DNA from: Amphiura filiformis
Lineage: Eukaryota > Echinodermata > Ophiuroidea > Amphilepidida > Amphiuridae
Direction: 5' to 3'
DNA: 64,000 bases
Assembly: GCF_039555335.1 (NCBI RefSeq)
Contig: NC_092646.1
Location: 27,271,780 to 27,335,779 of the forward strand
Shown: piece by piece, positions 27,760 to 40,079 of the stretch
Position numbering within the stretch: the stretch's first letter is position 1
How the letters are laid out: each line of letters starts with the position of its first letter
Translations under genes and position numbers: made by a program
The notes under the pieces: generated by a model
The model's database searches: none
What the model was told of the DNA's origin: nothing
Seen by the model: the letters and a program-made list of their open reading frames with translations, nothing else

Positions 27760-30700
27760 GTAAGACCGGGGGGCACTTCAATATGAAATGGATATAGGTG
27801 TAGGGCTGACACTTTCACAGTAAGAGGCATTTGGTATGGGGTCATTCAGTCAGGATTAATAGGAAAATTTTCACAGGAAAATTTTCTGGACATGTGACAC
27901 CCATGGGTGCAAACATACATGTATTAGCATTATGGAATGTGACCCCGAGCGGCACAGCGGGTGGTCTTCCAATGTATTTGAATAGGAAGAATTTCTCCTT
28001 GGATGCAAAATAAGTTACTTGTCGGAAGTTTATAATGTTAAGAGTTTCGGTAGATAAATATTTTTTTCCGTAGGTGAATATTTTTGAAATTACGTTATGA
28101 TGATATTGTGAAGAAATTAAGATTTCATAATTTTCAATAATTTTGCAAATGCACAAATTTCTATCGAAACTGCGGCCAAAATTACTATTCCAATTCAAAA
28201 TAACTAAGACTTGAATAGGGAGGACACTGCCGGGGGTCAGGGATCAGGCTCGAAGTTACACTCACATTGATATGCATTGGTCTCATGTCCAGAAAATTTT
28301 CCCATGAATATTTACCTATTAATCTTGACTGTCATTGGGTGAGCCCATAATTTTTAACATTCCGTTAGGGCAAAATGTAAAAAATATGGGGTCATTGGGT
28401 AAGAAAATGACATTTTTTTTAAATGGAACATTTGGGTGAGAGCCAAAACAATGCCACAGAAACCTCAAACATTGAATTTCTAGTTCTAAATGGCTTCAAA
28501 TTTCTTTGCTTTTTCAAAATAAGTAACAAAATCAGTGATAAGTGAAAGTTGCTGTTCAAATTGAAAAATAAGGGTCTTTAGGTGACAGATCAAATGGAAA
28601 AATAGGGGGTCTTTGGGTGACAAGAGCATGTGTTCGTAAACAAATATGGGGTCTTTGGGTGACAGTGATGCTGAAAAAGGGGGTCTTAACAGCCCTACAT
28701 ACGCGTCACCTCCAAAGTGGGAGTGTCATGCACCCCCCATCCCAAAGACCCCTCCTTACTTTAGCCTTTTTATAGAGCTATATGGGGTGGGGGAAATGAG
28801 GAAAATAGTCTTATACCAAACTTGAAGCAAAGTTTCCTCAAATTTGAGCTAGAGCAGTGTCATCTGACCAACCTAGCAATCACATGACTCCCAAAATACA
28901 AATAAATCACCGACAATTTTCCACTATTTTGGACAAAATAATGCCAAATTTTGTACATTTCAGTTCTAGATTTTAACCCCATAAAAAGTTATGCCTTGTT
29001 ATATGTAAATCAGACAGCTCATGCAACACACTTTTTGAGAAAATCACGATTAAAAATTCTGTTGTTGGATTTGGCTTCATACTTACTTCTTTCTTTTAGA
29101 ATTTCCTCAACAGGGAGTTTATGGGAATTTATATAAAGAAGAGACTTGGAAGTTTCATTTTGGCGAAATTGACATGGCTATCTTTCAGTAAAGCTGTTTA
29201 ATATGGTATACAGTCATGTAGTACTGTATGTGAAACGAGTTTTGAACTCTGTCACCATATTATGCTATACAGTCTCACTATGTTTTCCTTTATAGTACAT
29301 ATACATCTCTATGTGATGCGTGTATTGGTTTACGGACACAAATAAGCTCTGAATAGAGCTGATATGTTGTTCACTGTATAGATCTGCTATCTGTATGTGA
29401 TATATACGTATAGGACGGTTGCACTGAAGGTCATTAGTTCAAATCATCCTCCAGAAGACATGCAAATCCATGGAGTAAAATACCAATCACCTGCTAAAGT
29501 GGTATTGATTCTTATGTACTCAATGCATTTGGAGGATGATTTGAACTAATGACCTTTCATGCAATCGCCCTATGAATGGGTAAAGTAGCTTACATCATTG
29601 AATAGCGCAGTATGTGAAACACAATTGAATACCTGAGTGGAAGAAGGGCCCAACTCCAATTTTTTACAAAAATGAGTTAGACCCATCATTTTATTGCCAG
29701 CAGACTATTCTTCCATGTGTGTGAAAGATGAGCAAAAATCCACGCTCTAAATAGTCTTCCATGTACACTTAATCATGGTTTTCATGGAAGAAAGGCCCAT
29801 CTCCACGGAGTTGGGCCCTTCTTCCACAAATATTGGGTTAAAGAGGAATTTTGTTCATCCATGAAATCTGCTTTTCACTACAATAAACTTTCTTGCTAAC
29901 ATATTACATGCGTCTACTTGTGCAATTAATGGATTTCTGTAGTTATTTATAACACATCTGCTTACGGAACTGGTACTCAGGCGCGGATTCAGGGGGGGGC
30001 CGGCGGGCCGGGCCCCCCCCATAATAACAAAAAAAAAGAGGAAAGGAGAGAAGAGAAGAGAAAGAGGAGAAAAGGAGAAAAAAGAAGAAAAAAGGAGAAA
30101 AGGAGAAGGAAAAGGTTAAATTGCACGTATAGTAGGCCCATGCCTAAATCGCAGTCGGGTCAGTCTATATAGGTATGTGATTATTTTGCTTGAAGGCGGG
30201 TCCTCTGCCTAAAAGCATGTGAAATTACGGCGGGCCCACCGATATGTAGGGCCCGTCACATTTTGTCACCAAAGTCAGTAGGCCTATTAAGACGGACTCC
30301 GAGCCGACTTCAATTCAACACCATGCATGCTTTAATTGCGAATCTCAAGTCTTAGGCCTATAAAGTGTCAGTGTTACATTTAAAATTTTACAAACCTTTT
30401 TTTGTTTTAAAACGCAATGATAGTGTAAAAATGGTCCACCAAATGGCTTCAATTAGGTCTTCATTTTGCAAAAGTTTCTCACTTCTGAGGGGGGCATATC
30501 CCCCTCAGACACCCCTACGTTCGCAAATTTTCGGCCTTTTGAAACATAAAATTTTACACAATAAATAGTGCAAAATAGTCCACCAAATGGCTTCAATAGG
30601 CCTTCATTTTACAAATTTTTCTCACTTCTGAGGGGGAACATCCCACTCAGACACCCCCCCTGCGTGCGCAACTTTATTGGTACATAATTATAAAGCAATA

Positions 30701-33700
30701 ATTCACACAATAAAAGTCAAAACTTGTCCACACTAATGGCTTCAATTGGGCTGTTTTTCTCAAATTTTAGGCTTTTTCAAACCAAAATTTTACACAATAA
30801 TAGTGACAAAATGGTCCACCAAATGGCTTCAAATGGGTCTACATTTTCCAAAAGTTTCTAACTTCTGAGGGGGGCACATCCCCCCTCAGACACCCCCCTA
30901 CGTCGCGCAGCGCTCCGGGATGGCCACTTCGCGGCCATTACTTACATTTCTTTTTCAAAAATTGGGCCCCCCCCCCCTCTGACTGCTCTGGATCCGCCAC
31001 TGCTGGTACTTGCAGTATATTAGTGGAAGAAGGGCCCAACTCCAGCTCGTATTAAGACCTGTACCGTTTCCATGGAATCATCATATATAATTTCGAATGT
31101 ATGTAATATTGTATGTTTATGTATTGAAGGTCCCCTGAAGATGAAAACATTCTGTCTATAAAACTTTTCAAAATATTAAGTTTTTTCTTAATATCTCAAA
31201 AACAGTTTTGATGGAGTTGGGCCCTTCTTCCACTCAGGTATTCAATTTTAAAAAAACCCAGCAAATACACCAAAATCAAAGTTTTAAATCTCATTAATTA
31301 TGAAATATGTATATCTGGGAAGCATGGTGGTCCAATGGTTAGAGCGCGAGCTTCATAATCGAAAGGTTGTGGGTTCGAGCCCCGCCGCAGCCAGTGTGTT
31401 GCGTCCTTGGGCAAGATGCCTTAATACCCAATTGCTTCACTCCACCCAGGTATAAAATGGGGGGCTGCTGGGGGTAATCACAATGTAAATCAGCTGAGAG
31501 TACCTGCGCATCAGTTGCGGACTTGTGGAAGCGGAAATGATTCTGATGTATCCTAATGGCAGCGGAATAATTGTTGAAGTGTGCTGGTACTTAGGTGTAG
31601 CGCACGTTAAATCACCGACATTTATTTTATTTATTTTTATTTATGTTAGTTGGTGGATTTGAACAGCTCAAAAACTAAATTTCTACACACCAAGTTCTCA
31701 AATAAGTAAGAAACCGACGAAATAATACTGACAGTTTTAATCAATCTGTTCTTGTATTTTTTGTTTTCAGGTATTTTTAATGCTCAGTGTTGTTGTGCCA
31801 GTTCTCACCTACTCAGCAATGTACTTTTTACCACATGTGGAACAGATTCCATGGACTCCTATAATAGAAAACACAACAAACCATGCGCTTATGAGACCAA
31901 TCATCACTCCCTCGTTAGACAGTGTAAAGCCCACAACAGAAATCCATACTACGCCTTATCCCAAAATCAACTTCATTATTACTTTCTGGGTGATGCTGAC
32001 ACTGAAAATCATTGAGCGCTCCTTCAAAGGTCCATTTTACACCATCATGGATTCGTCAACGCAAAAGCTTGTGCAGGAGCATGGTGGTGAATTTGGCAGA
32101 CAACGATTATGGGGTGCTGTTGCATGGGGTATATGGTCTCCAATTGCTGGATTAACGATTGATTCCTTCAAACCTACTGCAACTTTAAGCAATAAATATA
32201 CTCCGATATTCATCATGCTTGTTACTTTCCTACTGTTGTGTATTATACCAGTGCTGATGATCAAACTACCTGTGCATGAAAGACCACAATCAATGTCTAG
32301 GCATATGTTCTCCTTGTTTTTAAAACCATTATTCCTAATGTTTTTAATCACCACATTTGTATGTGGAATGATTCTAGGGATTATATCCGCATACTTATTT
32401 ATCTTCCTGCAAGATGAACTTAACAGTCCGCATTATTTGATGGGACTCACTTTAACGTTAACATGCGTTGCTGAAGTACCGGTGATGTTCTATGCTAAAA
32501 AGATAATCGCACTATTGGGCTATGTGAATGCGATGAATTTGGTGCTGTTTACATGGGGATTGCGCTGCTTTCTTTACAGCACATTACAGTCAGCATTTTG
32601 GGTGCTACCTGTGGAGTTATTGCATGGGATAACATTTGGTCTGTATTATCCAGCATATACTTCGTTTATCAACTGGATTTCACCCGATGGGATGCAGACG
32701 TCTGTGCAAGCATTGTGCAATGGGATATATATGGGATTGGGTAAGTCTACTGTACTATGGTGATGATGATGACAATAATGATGATGACAATGATGAGATG
32801 ATACACTATGGACCACAATGGCCTCATCCCAATGGCATATAGTTCAAGAACCTCATTTAAACAATCATAGTACAAAATTTGACCTCACATTGCAGAGTGT
32901 GAGTTTTTGTACCCAAATTTTCTAAGGTCATTCATCAATTAATGTACAAATGTATTGGGGTATAAAGAACTATGCACTGATGAGTGAGCTTGTTGTGAAT
33001 CCTAGTGGTGACAATGATGATGATGACAATAACAATGATGATGACAATAATGATGATGATGACAATAATAATGATGATGATGATGACAATAATAATGATG
33101 ATGATGACAATAATAATGATGATAATGACAATAATAATGATGACAACATTGATGACAATAATAATGATGATGATGACAATAATGATGATGACAATAATGA
33201 TGATGACAACATTGATGATGACAATGATGATGATGACAATGATGATGATGACAACATTGATGACAATGATGATGATGACAATAATAATGATGATGATGAC
33301 AATAATAATGATGATGACAATAATAATGATGATGATGACAATAATGATGACAACATTGATGATGACAATAATAATGATGATGATGACAATAATAATGACA
33401 ACATTGATGATGACAATGATGACAATAATAATGATGACAACATTGATGATGACAATAATAATGATGATGACAATAATAATGATGACAATAATGATGATGA
33501 CAATGATGATGATGACAATAATGATGATGACAGCATTGATGATGACAATATAATGACGATGATGATGACAATAATAATGATGACAATGATGATGATGACA
33601 ATAATGATGATGACAACATTGATGATGACAATGATGATGATGACACTGATGATGACAATAATGATGATGACAACATTGATGATGACAATGATGATGACAA

Positions 33701-35642
33701 TGATGATGATGATGACAATAATAATGACAATGATGATGACAAAAATAATGATGACAATAATGATGACAATAATGATGATGACAACATTGATTTATTTTAT
33801 TTTATTTTTTTAAATTTTATTCATCTGGCAATTAACAACAAAATTGAGACAAAACAACAAATTGGGTCTACTGAGCTGCCGGGGAACACTGAAAGCACAA
33901 AAGAGCACTGTCACCACAAGGCGCAGCGCTCCCAACTCAGCAGACCACACACATACAAATCATATTGGAAAAAAATAAAAAAAGGCATCAATATAAATTA
34001 ATCATCATGCTCCATATAGTGAGATTTGAGTTGAGATTTAAAAGTAGACTTGTTACAGGTGAGATATGAGTCTCTGACATTTGATGATGACAATGATGAT
34101 GATGACAATTATGATGATGACAACATTGATGACAATGATGATGATGACAATAATGATGATGACAACATTGATGATGACAATGATGATGATGACAATGATG
34201 ATGATGACAATGATAATGACAATGATTATGACAATAATAATGATGACAATAATGATGATGACAATAATGATGATGACAACATTGATGATGACAACATTGA
34301 TGATGACAATGATGATGATAACAATTATGATGATGACAACATTGATGATGACAATAATGATGATGACAATAATAATGACAATGATGATGACAATAATAAT
34401 GACAATAATGATGATGACAATGATGATGATGACAATAATGATGACAATAATAATGACTATGATGATGACAATAATAATGACAATAATAATGATGACAATA
34501 ATGATGATGACAATAATGATGACAATAATGATGATGACAACATTGATGATGACAATGATGATGATGATAATAATGATGACAACATTGATGATGACAATAA
34601 TAATGACAATGATGATGACAATAATGATGATGACAATGATGATGATGACAATAATGATGATGACAACATTGATGATGACAATGATGATGATGACAATTGA
34701 TGATGGTCATAATGATGATGATCATCATCATCATAATGAACATCATGATCATGCAAATAGGTTAATGTAATCGATCATAATGATGATCATTGATGAAAAT
34801 AGGATGATGTTGATGATGATGCCCACACATACTAGCTGGCCTCCACAATATTTTACAGGCTTTTCTGACCACACTTCTCATACCAGGGTAGTCTTGTACA
34901 TTGGCCTTCCTCCCTCTGTGGTAAAATCATGGCTACACCACTGTAAGATGATGAAGATGTTGATAATGATGATGACGAAGGTGTGTGGTGGTGACGATGT
35001 GGATGAAGAGGAAGATGATCATGACAATGTCAACAAGGCCAAAAAAAACCAAGTTTGTTTCCTGTAGAGTCCGCGCTTTACATTTTTGACGGCTTATTTT
35101 GTGCATTAGAATAATTTGTTTTCACTTTTCAAAGAAAAAAAGAAGAAAAAAACTGCAAAAATCACAAAAAATATTATACTACTGGAGTAAACATTTACAC
35201 ATTACACAACAAACGAGCGTAGTGAAAAACTACTGGAGAAAAACATCACACATTTTTTAAATACCTTTTTTAATCTGCAGGTTGAAAGGGGATCATAAAT
35301 ATTCTTGAATATGATTTTTTGTGTGTGTCTGAGAGACCAACTGTAAATTCCCATTCCAATTTGCAGCAAAAACAGCATTTTGTCATTTGAAGAAATGGAT
35401 TAAAAAAAACAAAAGAAAAAAAAACGCATTTCGCATTTGACTTTTCTTTTCTTTTTAAAGGCATTGGTGCAGGAATGCTTTGTGGTGGCTTTGTATACGA
35501 CACTTACGGAGGAAGAAATCTATTCCGAGCTGCAGCTGTAATGTGCATTGGAACTTTTATATTCATGGTCATGGCTCAGTGTGCATTGAGACGCAGAACT
35601 GATTCTCCGGCAGAAACTCGGCACTTACTAAATGTAGCCTGA
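27538..35642 (+). CDS. MFSD6-like major facilitator superfamily transporter
   Basis: Three exons: 27538-27759, 31771-32740 and 35461-35642 (1374 nt, 457 aa, one continuous frame). Introns are GT-AG, phases 0 and 1. Exon 1 gives the first two membrane spans with FPYLPIYMTYLGLTATQVGI and MVADR. Exon 2 gives a long loop after span 2-3 with an NTT glycosylation site, then RQRLWGAVAWGIWSPIAGLT, LMGLTLTLTCVAEVPVMFYA and WVLPVELLHGITFGLYYPAY. Exon 3 gives GIGAGMLCGGFVYDTYGGR and a short cytosolic tail. This motif order is that of MFSD6 / MFS_1-like proteins, about 12 membrane helices in the plasma membrane or an endomembrane. The substrate is unknown. The N terminus is uncertain: the ATG at 27538 could start it, or TGCAG|TTGG at 27553 could be an acceptor for an upstream exon not found. 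Convergent with the SLC22 gene. Confidence 0.88.
28330..28690. repeat. Degenerate tandem repeat (GGGGTCTTTGGGTGACA-like)
   Basis: In MFSD6-like intron 1. GGGTCATTGGGTAAGAAA, GGGTCTTTAGGTGACAG, GGGTCTTTGGGTGACAAG and GGGTCTTTGGGTGACAGTG recur at irregular 40-130 bp spacing. Confidence 0.5.
29411..29572. mobile_element. Short palindromic MITE, TA-type ends
   Basis: GGACGGTTGCACTGAAGGTC and ATTAGTTCAAATCATCCTCC are mirrored by GGAGGATGATTTGAACTAAT and GACCTTTCATGCAATCGCCC. The element is 162 bp, lies in MFSD6-like intron 1, and has TA at each edge, as in Tc1/mariner MITEs. Confidence 0.82.
29624..31246. mobile_element. Inverted-repeat element interrupted by a hAT insertion
   Basis: ATTGAATACCTGAGTGGAAG followed by AAGGGCCCAACTCC at the left, with the inverted complement at the right end (31213-31246). 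Extra internal copies of GGAAGAAGGGCCCAACTCC and its complement lie at 29795-29820 and 31024-31045. The hAT element 29978-31002 sits inside. Confidence 0.8.
29978..31002. mobile_element. Non-autonomous hAT-like element, 1025 bp
   Basis: Termini CAGGCGCGGATTCAG and, inverted, CAGTGGCGGATCCAG, flanked by the 8-bp duplication CTGGTACT at 29970-29977 and 31003-31010. hAT elements typically make 8-bp duplications and start CAG. The inside holds three similar blocks around CACTTCTGAGGGGG and CCACCAAATGGCTTCAA. No transposase is visible. Confidence 0.88.
31316..31646 (+). mobile_element. tRNA-derived SINE
   Basis: In MFSD6-like intron 1. The head has pol III box A-like TGGTCCAATGGTTAGAGCGC (31327) and box B GGTTCGAGCCC (31372). 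The body contains GTGTTGCGTCCTTGGGCAAG and CTTCACTCCACCCAGGT, a core widespread in metazoan SINEs. The tail is an A/T-rich ATTTATTTT run. About 330 bp. Confidence 0.88.
31771..32740 (+). CDS. MFSD6-like exon (central, long)
   Basis: Acceptor TTTGTTTTCAG|GTATTT, phase 0; donor GATTGG|GTAAGT, phase 1. 970 nt, encoding the bulk of the transporter from span 3 to the span before the last pair. Confidence 0.9.
32761..33790. repeat. GAT/GAC/AAT minisatellite, array 1
   Basis: Starts 20 bp after the exon 2 donor in MFSD6-like intron 2 (scattered units 32761-32800, dense from 33003). Built from trinucleotides arranged mainly as GATGATGACAAT with AACATTGATGATGAC variants. Because all units are multiples of three, every frame stays open, giving spurious Asp/Asn-, Met/Thr- and Ser/Leu-rich frames. 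Confidence 0.96.
33791..34080 (-). pseudogene. LINE 3' end fragment inserted in the minisatellite
   Basis: Minus strand 34062-34005 reads CNKSTFKSQLKSHYMEHDD, the LINE C-terminal S.FK..LK.H pattern, and is followed by a 3' untranslated part ending in an AATAAAATAAA tail (33791-33805). It splits the two minisatellite arrays. Confidence 0.7.
34081..34700. repeat. GAT/GAC/AAT minisatellite, array 2
   Basis: Same units as 33003-33790, resuming after the LINE fragment. Ends in ATGATGATGATCATCATCAT inverted trinucleotides near 34720, then a further diffuse GATGAT-rich region to about 35030. Confidence 0.96.
35461..35642 (+). CDS. MFSD6-like terminal exon
   Basis: Acceptor TTTTTAAAG|GC, phase 1; stop TGA at 35640-35642. 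Encodes the last two membrane spans and a tail RRRTDSPAETRHLLNVA. Confidence 0.88.
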
Positions 35643-36248
35643 TATGAGGGGGTAAATGACCATAAGAGGATGTACTGCAAACATAGGTCATATTTTTGGC
35701 CAATATTTGGCCCTTTTTCTAAGCAAATTTGGGAAAATTGATCGGTCATTTTTCAACATTTTTGAAATGTGCCAAATGTTTCAGGGGAAAAGTTACCAGA
35801 AATTTGGACTTGTGGTATGCTAATTTCTTGGAATTTAATTGGTATAGCCATAGGTCCACTTTCAAATTCTCAGTTGCGCATGCAAATTTAATTTGAGGAC
35901 ATCACAGTGGTATAACGTGAGTCATCCTATGAGAATATTTTTCTTGCCCCCCCCATTTTTCAGGCAAAACCCCCAAAATGACGTACATTTTCACTTTTTC
36001 ACCCCTGAAATTCACTTTGCCCCCCCCAAAAAATTCCTGGTGCCGCCACTGGGGGGGGGCATTGGTAAGTTTCCTATGGGATGTTTTAAATTTTAAAATT
36101 GATTAAGTGAACATGTGCCCTTGTGACGCTATGCCACTGTGACAGTAAACAGTGTATAATATTTGTGCCTGAATAAGAGAGGAGATGACTATTTCATTAT
36201 TCATTATTTGATTCTAGTGTTCAATAATGTTGTATTCTGATGGTTGGT

Positions 36249-36254
36249 GAATAA
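36249..36254 (+). terminator. Candidate poly(A) signal of the MFSD6-like gene
   Basis: AATAAA about 610 bp after the stop, in GGTGAATAAACTTT. The intervening 3' UTR includes a G/C-tract repeat at about 35935-36060. Confidence 0.4.
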
Positions 36255-36415
36255 ACTTTAGTTTTACTCAAATTAAAGCATTTCAAGCAAAAAAATTGTG
36301 CAGTTGGGAAACAGGAACCAAGGTGTTGATTTTCATTGGCCTTATCACAAATATTTTGATTTGAAGAAGATCCTTGTTATTATTGGTGCAGTGTTTACAA
36401 CAAGGATTTTATACC

Positions 36416-36858
36416 TTAGGGGATGTGCAATAATTATGAGCCCTGGTGGGAGGGGTAAAATAGGGGGGCAAGAAATTTTTGGCAAGCCGAAAGGGTGGGG
36501 AGCAATTTTGGTAAGCCAAGGGGGGGCAACTGATTTTTGATACACATTCATGGGGCACCTTTTAAATAAAACGCTCCTAAAAGGCTAAGGAAAACATTAC
36601 AGAAACGTTTAAATATGCAAATTTTCTTGCTTACTGAGCTCCCAACATGTATCTAAACCATTAATTTAACTTAAGGTTTGTAGATTGGGATTCCAAAAAT
36701 TTGGCATGTGCAAAGGGGAGGGGGCAAAGAACTTTTAGCAGGCCGAGAGGGGGTGGGGCAAGCGATTTTGGGCAGGCCAAGAGGTGGGGGGGGCAAGCAC
36801 TTTTTGGCGAGCCGTTTGGAAATTTTACCCGGCTCATAATTAGTGCACAGCCCCTTAA
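36416..36858. mobile_element. Palindromic G/C-tract element (complete copy of the CTCGCC family)
   Basis: GGGGATGTGCAATAATTATG at the left and CATAATTAGTGCACAGCCCC at the right are inverted copies. Right edge TTAA, left edge TTAG. Interior GGGGGCAAG blocks alternate with GCAAGCCGA and GGCGAGCC. Related pieces lie at 1571, 21210 and 49530. Confidence 0.8.
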
Positions 36859-37560
36859 ATTACATGCTTTTGATTAACTCTGTGTTAATTTACAAGGTCA
36901 TTATGTGTGTCCCTGTTTTGACCTGGCCTATCTATCTTTCTTTAATTCTCTCCATGTGGAAGATAAGTTCAATTTTTTTTTCATTTAAAAAAATATCAGA
37001 ATTGTAAATTTTCATTACCATAATTATTTGGAATGAGCATGAAAAATGCATTACAAACAAACCTAGTATTGGTTCAGTGGTTCTTAACATAGCTCTTAAT
37101 ATTTAAAAAAAATATCTCAAAACTTATGACTTTTTGGGCGAGAAGCGTAAGCGCTTCTTGCCCTTTTGCACTGAGTCTTGACCACATATTACTCACAATG
37201 TTGTAGAAATAGTTGTGCTGTCTATATACTTGGGAAACTACAGAGGTGATTGTGTACATTAAAATTTTTAATTATTATTTCATTTTGATATTCAAACAGT
37301 GCTATAAAGTCATCGTAGGAAGCAATGTGTTTGAAATAATTGTTGTACAACTTGAATGAACTAGAATTACTTGTATGCAAATCCAAAAGTTACAACAGAT
37401 ATTTTAATTTCTTTGTTGATTTAGCGGGATTGCCAGATTTTATGTACAGTTGGGCTACATTAATAGCCTCGTTATAGTTTTATTAATACTAGCAAATTAC
37501 TTGCCTCTATGTGCTTGCTGTTTTATTTAGCGTATATAATCTGTAAAACAAATTAATTCT
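36859..37560. other. Non-coding stretch, nothing recognised
   Basis: AT-rich; no motif-bearing frame and no inverted-repeat element noticed. Confidence 0.4.
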
Positions 37561-37599
37561 CGGTGCCAATTCGACTTTCTGAGGACGTAAGATGAGCTG

Positions 37600-38210
37600 T
37601 GAATTTGGGAATTGGGGGATCAGAGATTTCTAATGAAATATGTGACTGGACACTACGAATCAGCCGTAAAGCCATCCCCGGTCAATTTTGTTTTATTACA
37701 TGTTTAGAAAATATATATCATAAGCTTTAAAATAGTACATGTATATTATTTGACTTCAAACGATATCCAGAAGCGGGGTTATGGTTTGTTGAACTCTGCT
37801 CTTTCAACAAAATTGTACCTTTTTTCGGTTCTATGTGTGTCTCTTTTTCCACATTGTTCATAAAGTCGTAATTGGCGGTCATTTCAAATCATCCCCAAGC
37901 CAACAAGGTTCAGGAATGTCCTCTCATTGTTATCGTTGGTTATAATGTACATACCTAGACAAAATACAAGGCAATTGTAACCCACCACTTGAACAGGATT
38001 TAGCCAAAGCAAACAAAGAATAGAACATTAATGATTCTACATGTAGAAGATTATTATCCTCTTCTGCAATAGGATTATTGATTGGTTTAAACACTATCAA
38101 ATGAGAAACATGTCGCGCCTAATTAAGACACTTATGAATACGACCTTGGCACACATTTTGCACTGTATCTCAGAATACAATTTGCCGAGTTAACGGCTCA
38201 TTTATATCTT
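37600..38210. repeat. Dispersed repeat shared with 52915-53460
   Basis: Both loci carry GGTCAATTTTGTTTT, AGAAAATATATATCATAAGC, TTGACTTCAAACGATATCCA-like sequence, GGCGGTCATTTCAAATCATC-like sequence and AGGAATGTCCTCTCATTGTT in the same order and orientation. The identity of the source element is unknown. Confidence 0.7.
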
Positions 38211-38534
38211 TAGTATATATCTTGGTATCCATCTCAGTTAACTTGTAAACAACATCATTTGTTCATGTAATATCTGCCCAACCGTCCAATCATCATCAAT
38301 TTGTATCTTAAGATACTGTAAATATCTTTATAAACAAAAAGTATAATCTATTCAGATTCAAAGCAACTTTATTTTCTATTTGTTGTGCTTTATTACCACA
38401 CATATATATTTTTTTTAAACCTTGTATAATTGTAGTAGTTTCAAAAATAGTTTGGTGTATTACTTTGTATCCTTGTGATAGATTCAAATTATTAGATGTT
38501 TGTATTAAAAATACCATCAATAGTTCCATATAAT

Positions 38535-38886
38535 CAGAGCTGGATTTACCATAGGGCCAGATGGGCCCAGGCCCAGGGCCGCCAAATTTTTTGGGGCCCC
38601 CAAAATTGCCCTGTGTAGTGCATCTTCCATTTTACCCAAAAAACACCATGTTTTGGGCCAAAATAGGGTACAAAAATTGCAATATTTTGCGCACTTTGCG
38701 CGCACTGGCCGGTTATGTAGCAAATTTCAGCTTCTATTTGGGCTAAAATTGATTTTTTTTGTAAATGTCCTAGTAAAATCTAAAAACTTGGCCACTTGAG
38801 TGCACATGTCTTCCTCACGGTTCGTTTGGGGCCGGCCTCCAAATTTTGACCTGGCCCAGTGCCCCCAAAAGGTAAATCTGGCCCTG
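38535..38886. mobile_element. hAT-like MITE, 352 bp
   Basis: Termini CAGAGCTGGATTTACC and GGTAAATCTGGCCCTG, flanked by the 8-bp duplication CATATAAT at 38527-38534 and 38887-38894. Interior rich in GGGGCCCCC. No coding capacity. Confidence 0.9.
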
Positions 38887-38894
38887 CATATAAT

Positions 38895-39459
38895 ATATCT
38901 TGCCAACTGTATTTTACAACTTTATACACATATGCAACATTCCCATTCAAATATCAAATTTTTATTCTTTTGTACAGTATGTTACATGTTTTTAAATCAA
39001 TATATCTATTGTCTAATATCATTATACTAAAGAATGCTAAACCAGAATAGCATAAACAACCTCTTTCATCAATTGCAGCTTTCTCTGTTCCATTTTCTAC
39101 ATTTTAAGTAACAATGCCTATATTTTCATTATTTAAGTTTTTTTTATATATTATCGTGATACTGTTTCTTATATAATGTAACTCTCTCACCAAATAAATG
39201 AAAGTTCACATACCAGCACATTCTCCATTTGCTTTCTTTGTGTCCACGTTTAGACAGATGGAAAATGGTCCAAAATGAGTACAACTGTGCAGGGGTTATT
39301 TTAACGGGCCTCTGGCACGTTCGTGCAGTGAGAATAAATATCCGTGCTTAAAATATTTCTATAATATTCAAGTTTCAGCCACACGACCAGGAAATTCCTC
39401 CACAAAAAAACAAAACAAAAACAAAAAACAATATTGCCTTACAACGCCCTTTTCTCTCC
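38895..39459. other. Non-coding stretch, nothing recognised
   Basis: AT-rich sequence between two MITEs, with no gene or repeat signal. Confidence 0.4.
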
Positions 39460-39462
39460 AAT

Positions 39463-40012
39463 GGGCTATTCCAGATGTATTCCGCACCCCCATGGAAGAC
39501 ACTTCCGGAATTCGGGGCTAAATTGTCAGCCGGAATTCACATGTCAGGAAATACCCATGGAAGACACTGCCGGAATTGTGGTAATATGTCTAATATGGCC
39601 AGCCGGAATTCACGTAAATGTAAATGTCTTCCATAGGGTTCCAGCTGGAATTAGAACATTTTTTGTTTCCAGCCAGAATTCAAGTAAATGTCTTTCATAG
39701 GGTAATCGAGATGGTGATCATAAGTGAAGATTCTGCTGGAATTGGAGCATTTTGGACCATTTTCCAGCCGGAATATTAAGAAATGTGAATGTCTTCCATA
39801 GGCACATCATGGCCTTTCACAATCCCCACTCTTGTTTTTTCGTTTATTTTAGCAGCCGGAATTTCACCTAATCTCAATGTCTTCCATACCCTCCAGCCGG
39901 AATCTTTGCTAAAAATGACTGCTGGAATTCTAGACACATCTCAATTCCAGCTGGAATTGTATTTTTTAAAATGTCTTCCATAGGGGGGTGCGGAATACAT
40001 CTGGAATAGCCC
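39463..40012. mobile_element. MITE built from repeated CCGGAATT and TCTTCCATAGG units
   Basis: Termini GGGCTATTCCAGATGTATTC and its inverted complement, next to AAT on both sides (3-bp duplication). The interior holds about a dozen AGCCGGAATTC-like motifs and repeated AAATGTCTTCCATAGG, in one sense on the right and the opposite sense (CCATGGAAGACA) at the left. 550 bp, non-coding. Confidence 0.85.
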
Positions 40013-40079
40013 AATTAGTGAACCAATTGTGTACTTTCATCAAGCTGGAAAAAGTCAAAGGGATTTATATTTAAACTCA

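Noticed and set aside
32950-34770. Long Asp/Asn-, Met/Thr-, Ser/Leu- and His/Cys-rich open frames on both strands
   Set aside because: They are translations of the GAT/GAC/AAT minisatellite. All units are multiples of three, so every frame stays open.
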